64,000 bases of DNA from Orobanche coerulescens (Eukaryota > Streptophyta > Magnoliopsida > Lamiales > Orobanchaceae). Where the stretch lies: contig CM065804.1 of NCBI GenBank assembly GCA_033398695.1, positions 51,429,501 through 51,493,500 of the forward strand, read 5' to 3'. Shown here piece by piece: positions 59,165-64,000 of the stretch. The first letter of the stretch is position 1, and the number at the start of each line of letters is the position of its first letter. The notes under the pieces were generated by a model. That model searched no databases. It had not been told where the DNA came from and was given only the letters and a program-made list of their open reading frames with translations. A program made the translations under genes and the position numbers.

Positions 59165-59389
59165 AGTATGAGCCGCGGCACAGGTTTTGTGAGCCGCGGC
59201 ACACATCAATCGCAAAGGGAGGCTAAACCAACTGTACCTTGTGCCGCGGCACGGCATAAATGAGCCGCGGCACACTTGAGCACTGCGCCGCGGCACCCGG
59301 AATTTGAGCCGCGACACTCGACTAAACGAGAACACAGGTAAAGGGACTGTACCTTGTGCCGCGGCTCACTTTATCTGTGCCGCGGCACA
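59165..59389 (+). repeat. Internal CCGCGG palindrome cluster
   Basis: About nine GAGCCGCGGCAC or GTGCCGCGGCAC words in 225 bp (for example near 59170, 59193, 59241, 59262, 59286, 59358, 59377). This is the same motif as in the LTR U3 but lies in the interior, just upstream of the spliced ORF's leader. Confidence 0.9.
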
Positions 59390-59559
59390 CTATGCGGAAT
59401 CCGAAAGGCCAGGTAGCATATAACACGCTTTCGGCCGGCACTATCAGGTACGCTTTTCCTTCTCCCTTGCTTTCCCTCCCCAGCGCGCGACCAGCCGACC
59501 GAAGTTCTTCAAAAATTTTCTTTTTTTTTCCCTGCGATTTTTCTTGAAATCTTCAAAAG

Positions 59560-60083
59560 GTACGTTTAAATCTTTAATTTTCATTTGTTTATGGTTGATA
59601 TATGGAAGTTGTTTATGCTTTGAGTAATTGGAACATGCTTATTTTCCTTCAAATAGTTTTATGATTGTTAGATAAGAAAATGGTAGTTTCATCGAATTTC
59701 AATGGTTAAATCAGAATATCAATGAGTTGAATGTGTTTAGTTGATGATGATTGACTTATGTTTTGATTTTTGAGGGTTGAATCGAACTAGAACTATGTTT
59801 ATTCTTCAAGTAAACTTGTGCCCCCAAGGTGTCCGATAAATTGCCTAAATGAAAAATTTTCTTTGAAAAGGCAATCGTTTTGAATTTTCGTGCAACGTAT
59901 ATGTTTTGAATTTACAGCAAACCCAACCCTTACATCCAGGTTACATGTTTAAGTCCAATTTCATCCTTCTCTCGCGTATGCGTCATTTTCTTAAATTCGG
60001 AATTTCTGGCTGGACATCCTTCGCTGAGCATTGATCATTGTTATTATTTTTGCATGAATAAACCCTCGTGCTTCACTTTTCAG
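59560..60083 (+). other. Intron upstream of the Athila-like ORF
   Basis: Donor AAAG/GTACGT at 59560 and acceptor CTTCACTTTTCAG/GACT ending at 60083, nine bases before the ATG at 60092. The same sites are conserved in the inverted copy (17913 and 17386). An ORF-specific promoter or a subgenomic spliced RNA would both fit. Confidence 0.6.
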
Positions 60084-60091
60084 GACTGATT

Positions 60092-61475
60092 ATGGCGCGC
60101 ACAAAGAAGCTGAGCAAGCGTGCTAGGACCGAGTCATCCCCTACTCGAGGGGAGACCTCTCGTGGTCGGGCCGAGGCGGAGGGGCATCAATTTTCGGACC
60201 CCAAAATTCACAAAATATTTAATGAAAAGATCCTGCCACGACCACTTATTCCCGAGAGGGGTTTTACTCCAGCTCCTCAGGATGGGGAGTTGCTCACCAT
60301 GATTGACGAGATGGGGTGGGCCAGATTTACCGCACCTCCCGAGCCAGCGGTTATTTCGATCGTCCAGGAGTTTTACGCCAGCGCTCTGCTGAAGCATATC
60401 CGGGTAGGGCATACGTTGCCATCTTTATAGTCTAGGACTCAGGTTGACGTCCGAGGGGTTACAGTTGATTTCTCTCCAACGGCTATTCGGAGGCTTTTTG
60501 GGTTTCCGGGGGTTGACGAGTCAGCCTATACCCGAGTGATGACCAGCCTCACTAAGGAGGCCCTGCTTGAGACCATTGCAGCCCCTGCACTGACTGGGAG
60601 CAGCGAGCACAGAGCTCTTCCACTTTTCACTTCAGGAGCTCGCGCCTCAGCCGGCTCGGGCGAGCCTGGCTTTATTTCATCTGCGCACGCATTGACCCCA
60701 CCTCCCAGATCCGTACCGTTTTTCTCTCCCGCGCCCGGATACTTTTTGCTATCACTTCCGGGCTGCGTTTCGATGTGGCCCCCATTCTGGTCCGATCTAT
60801 CTTCCAGAGTATCCAGGGGGGGCTAAGACGGGGTTGAAGCACCCCTCCCTCATCTGCGGTTTATGCCGGCAGTCGGGGCTGACGTGGTCAGACGACGAGC
60901 CGATGCTTGCCCCACAGGCCCCGATCGACCACCGCATCATATCACACTTCGACCAGTGGGGCGGAGCACCGGCACACGCTCGGGGGAGAGGATTTTTGCT
61001 AGAGGAGGCTCACGAGGGATCCCTCGAGCCGCTTTTGTTGACGCACGGAGATGTCGGCCCGCAGCCCGATAGAGCGAGGTTGGAGGAGCTGTTTGATGGG
61101 TTGCGGGAGGATTTGAGGAGACAGAGAGAAGAGCATAGGGAGGAGCTGAGGAGAGAGAGAGAGGAGCTGAGAGAGGAGTTGAGGAGAGAGAGAGATGAGA
61201 TGAGGAGAGAGAGAGAGAGCTTGATGGCTGCCATGCGGGAGGAGCAGCGGGCGGAGCGGGAGAGCGTAGTTGCTGCCACCAGAGCCGAGATGCGAGAGCA
61301 GGCCCGCCGGGCCAGTCGACGAGCGGAGAGGCATCTTGCTGCGAGGGATGCTTATCATCAGGAGCACCTCGCCGCATGGACGGCCCACATCATGCATCCC
61401 GACGGGCCATTTATTGCGCCCGCCCGGCCAGCCACACCACCCTCCTCACCGGACGATGCCGGCACCAGCTCCTGA
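60092..61475 (+). pseudogene. Athila-like extra ORF (putative plant transposon protein), coiled-coil C-terminus
   Basis: Start at 60092 (MARTKKLSKRARTESS), a basic, nuclear-signal-like beginning. The conserved region has FNEKILPRPLIPERGF and EMGWARFTAPPEPAVIS; a TAG at 60428-60430 follows; the same frame continues (TQVDVRGVTVDF) to about 60597, where it shifts, and shifts again near 60830 into HPSLICGLCRQSGLTW. The C-terminus is an Arg/Glu-rich coiled coil of about 70 residues (RREREELREELRRERDEMRR) coded by GA-rich repeats, then a Pro-rich tail ending PDDAGTSS. Compared with the inverted copy it has one stop and two frameshifts. Function unknown; there is no transmembrane segment, so an envelope role is not supported by sequence. 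Confidence 0.75.
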
Positions 61476-61550
61476 GCAGACTGGAGGGGAGTACTTGACC
61501 TTTTTACTTTTATTGCATATCATCTTTGTCCATTGAGGTCAATGTACGTC

Positions 61551-61572
61551 CTAAGTTTGGGGGGGGGGGGAT
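61551..61572 (+). promoter_or_regulatory. Internal purine tract (possible second plus-strand primer)
   Basis: CTAAGTTTGG followed by a G-run, resembling the terminal AAGTTTTGGGG tract. The inverted copy keeps it (15946-15960) with only six G/C. A role as a central polypurine tract is inference. Confidence 0.4.
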
Positions 61573-62017
61573 TTACTTTCAGTCTACATTCATTGCTGTA
61601 CCTTATTTTATTGCTGTACATTATTTCGTTGCACTTTTCATTTCTTTGCATAAAATTTTTTTTTAGATAGCCTTGCTTGTCGTAGTTTTTCCTTATTCGT
61701 GAATTTTCGTGCTTCTATTTGTGTGATACTGATGTTACGACACTGTTTTTCTCTTTGAAGAAACGGTCGAGTTTTAGCCGAGCTGTAGTCAGTTATTTCT
61801 GTTCTGCTTAGTATTCAATTAGGTCCGAAATTTTTCGTGATTTTAGAGGTCTTGGCAGATAAGAGACGATACATACTTGTTGCTAAATCCCCATCAATAC
61901 GTTTGGCTACATTTTCCGGATAGTGAGTCGTACTGTTTCTTTAGTCGTGTTGGCACTTAGATTGAGTTTGGAGTCGGTCAGTTTTTCCCAAAAGTCGAGA
62001 TAAAGTGTTCTATGAAG

Positions 62018-62190
62018 GGAAGTCTAGTAACCGGGGGTATTCGCGTGACCCGTTGTTTACTCTCGCGTAAAACGACGACTCCCGATTAGACTAGTGATTT
62101 AGCGATTTCACATGTGCCAATGATAGGAAGCCTAGTAACCGGGGTATTCGCGTGACACCTGCTTACTCGCGTAAAACGGCAACCTTGATT
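62018..62190 (+). repeat. Duplicated cassette with TTTACTCTCGCGTAAA core
   Basis: Two copies, about 108 bp apart, of CTAGTAACCGGGGGTATTCG, CGTGACCCGTTGTTTACTCT and CGCGTAAAACGAC. Both copies are preserved in the inverted element (about 15350-15510). The core is partly self-complementary. Confidence 0.8.
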
Positions 62191-62748
62191 CGGACATGCG
62201 GAAATTATGTATTCGAGTTGTTTCTCCGCTGTAGACGGAACTTAGTAACTAGAAGCATCCATGTGCCCCATGAGTGTCTTTTACGTCAAACGGTTTCCTA
62301 ATACATGAGAATGGAAGTTCCACCCTAGGATTATCCCGATGAAACATCCCGAGATCCTAACCTAGTGGTCGACTCGAATCAAATTCTTGAGCATATTTAT
62401 ATAAGGGGATACGTCCGAGGTTTATTTGTTATGAGACTCGTGAAAATTGTGCCTTTAGATCGTGGAACGCGACGAACTAGCTTGTTTATGTTAGCCTTTC
62501 ATATAGACGGACGATTTGAATCATGATTTTTTAATCTTTGAGTCAAATTTTCTTCATGAACGAGTGATTAGGATCAATTTGATTACTTTATGGAATCATT
62601 ATTCGAAAGTACCGCTTTTATGACACTCGTATTATTTAGAGAGAATTACAGGATAGTATTGATTAGGTTGAACACTATGAGTTGCACGATTATTCACGAC
62701 ATTCTTTTATTGACTTTAATTCTTTATGCTTGAGGACAAGCAAAGGTT

Positions 62749-62764
62749 TAAGTTTTGGGGTATT
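62749..62764 (+). promoter_or_regulatory. Polypurine tract of Athila-like element
   Basis: TAAGTTTTGGGGTATT immediately before the 3' LTR start. Confidence 0.7.
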
Positions 62765-64000
62765 TGTTAGGCGTATTTTTATACGCTTATTTATCATTAT
62801 TTTGTAGTGTTTTGGAGTGTGAAATCATCTAAATGAGCTTTTAAAGCCTTGATTTTGTATGATTGACAGGAAATTGAAGTCCGGAAGCTAAAACGAGGCA
62901 AAACGGGCGAAGACGGCAAAAATCGACTCGAGTCGCGGACAAGGAATCGAGCCGCAGACAGAAGACATCACCAAGGGCGAGTAGTCAGACTGTGTCGCGG
63001 CACACCCAGTGAGCCGCGCACGTAAGAATAAATTAACGCCTGTGCATTCAGCTTTTGCGATGTGCCGCGGCACAGTTTAGTGAGCCGCGCACACTTAGCG
63101 GGTTTGGTACGCTCGCTGATTTTGGGCCGCCCAAGCCGTTTCAACCGATTAATACGGACGCGATTTGTGGAGGTGATGAGCTATAAATAGGGTTTAAGAC
63201 CCTAATTTAATCATCTTGGAATCATTGAATCTAATACCTTGGAGAGCTTAAGCTTGGAGACGGCAGAAGAGGAGGAAAGCGGAAGAATTCAAGGGCGAAG
63301 GCGGGAGTCAAGAACGGAGGAATCCGAGCTTCATCTGCGTTTGAATTTTATGCTTTCGTTTATTTATTCTGTATTTTTAGTTTTTAGTATGTCAGGCTAA
63401 AGCCCTAATCTAGGGTTTTGATGAAACCTTTGTTTTGACGAATTGCTTGAGATTATCCAATTTATTACCTTTTTATTGAGTTTTCCCAATTATGTTTAAT
63501 GCTTGCAATTATCTGGCCAATAGTTGTATTGATTTAATCATTCACTTCGAATCGGGAGAGGAGATTTGGTGAGGAACTATTGGTGAGAACCGTTTTATTC
63601 TGTGAGATAGGAATATACTCATAGGAACTACGTGGCCCTTAGGAGATTTCATGCTTTTTGCCTATCGACGAGATAATTCACCTAGGGATAGAGTGCGTTA
63701 GTCGCCGTTAGATAAATCTATTGATCTCGGGAGAGGCGGTAGAATATATTAGCAATCTACGCCTTCAATAAATTGGGAAAATTATTTATTACGGATAATC
63801 GAGAATAAATTCGGATAAACTAAGGTGGATTCAGAACCCTAGACTTATTCATCATTTGATTCCTTTTATTCAAGCTATCGTTTTCTGCGTAGTCTTTTAT
63901 TAATTTTTTTAGTTATTAATCGCAAAACCAAAATTCGATTGTTCAGATAAAATTGGAATACGAAAACATCGGTAGTTAGAGATTCAATCCTCGTGGGAAC
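62765..64000 (+). repeat. Athila-like 3' LTR, truncated by window edge
   Basis: Starts TGTTAGGCGTA and matches 54967-56202 closely. Differences are concentrated at 62925-63115 (the palindrome array) and near 63260-63310; the remainder is almost identical, implying recent insertion. About 63 bp of the LTR lie outside. Confidence 0.93.

Larger units (their letters stand above)
61476..62764 (+). other. 3' non-coding internal region of Athila-like element
   Basis: 1.3 kb without coding signal. It begins near an internal purine tract (61551-61572, containing 12 consecutive G) and ends at the true polypurine tract. It contains a duplicated cassette (62018-62092 and 62125-62190). Confidence 0.7.
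54967..64000 (+). mobile_element. Athila-like LTR retrotransposon without RT or integrase
   Basis: LTR 54967-56265, Athila-style primer site, gag plus protease-like region (56506-58952), an internal palindrome cluster, an intron, a basic/coiled-coil ORF (60092-61475), two purine tracts and a second LTR (62765 onward, cut by the window edge). The left flank is ATGAA (54962-54966); the matching right duplication is outside. No RT, RNase H or integrase sequence occurs in the 6.5-kb interior, so it must rely on another element for these. It inserted into the RT gene of Gypsy G. Confidence 0.9.

Noticed and set aside
60092..61475. Athila-like extra ORF as a retroviral-type envelope gene
   Set aside because: Position fits, but there is no signal peptide, transmembrane segment or cysteine pattern; the sequence is basic and coiled-coil, so an envelope role is not supported.
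1..64000. tRNA or rRNA genes
   Set aside because: The only tRNA-like signals are short primer-binding complements beside LTRs; no cloverleaf or rRNA stretch was recognised by eye.

Overview
This window looks like a retrotransposon-rich, intergenic or pericentromeric part of a flowering-plant nuclear genome. I found no intact host gene. Nearly all of it is long terminal repeat (LTR) retrotransposons (Ty3/Gypsy and Ty1/Copia) and CACTA DNA transposons nested in one another. The plant assignment rests on initiator-Met tRNA primer sites next to LTRs, chromodomain-bearing Gypsy integrases, an Athila-type gag, Tnp2-type CACTA transposase, and intron-containing fragments of plant organellar chaperone genes. 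Every transposon protein seen is damaged by stop codons, frameshifts, deletion or insertion.

Layout, left to right. 1-2240: a minus-strand Tat-like Gypsy (start of gag, leader, complete LTR) lying in a plus-strand Copia LTR (2241-3475), whose leader follows. That leader is interrupted at 4537-13259 by a complete minus-strand chromovirus, here 'Gypsy A' (TSD AAGAC). 13465-18070: a truncated minus-strand copy of an Athila-like element. 18071-25691: a plus-strand chromovirus, 'Gypsy C', with a truncated first LTR and gag/protease deleted. 25692-26785: about 1.1 kb I could not assign. 26786 to about 52780: a minus-strand Copia of the same family as the first one. Its 3' LTR holds a CACTA (28238-45240, TSD AAG), which itself holds a second CACTA (34066-45089, TSD TGG). 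Its reverse transcriptase gene is split by a solo Gypsy LTR (46313-49111, TSD GTCGC). About 52780-54966: a 5'-truncated plus-strand chromovirus, 'Gypsy G', whose reverse transcriptase is cut by a plus-strand Athila-like element running from 54967 past the window end.

Three things stand out. First, five LTR families of different types each carry their own array of short GC-rich palindromes just upstream of the TATA box: GCGATCGC, TAGCGCGCGCTA, TACGTACGTA, GTTACGGCCGTAAC and GTGCCGCGGCAC. Second, the outer CACTA is a gene-capturing (Pack-type) element. It carries intron-containing fragments of a plastid-type chaperonin-60 gene, an RsmB-type rRNA methyltransferase gene (nine exons) and a mitochondrial-type Hsp70 gene, all on the same strand. 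Third, the Athila-like family keeps gag and a protease-like region but has no reverse transcriptase, RNase H or integrase. Instead it has a basic/coiled-coil ORF placed behind a roughly 525-bp intron that is conserved in both copies, one of them inverted about 45 kb away.

As a unit the window shows layered insertion followed by decay. Nonsense changes, many compatible with C-to-T or G-to-A transitions, outnumber frameshifts in the chromoviruses. Nothing in the window encodes a complete mobilisation system.
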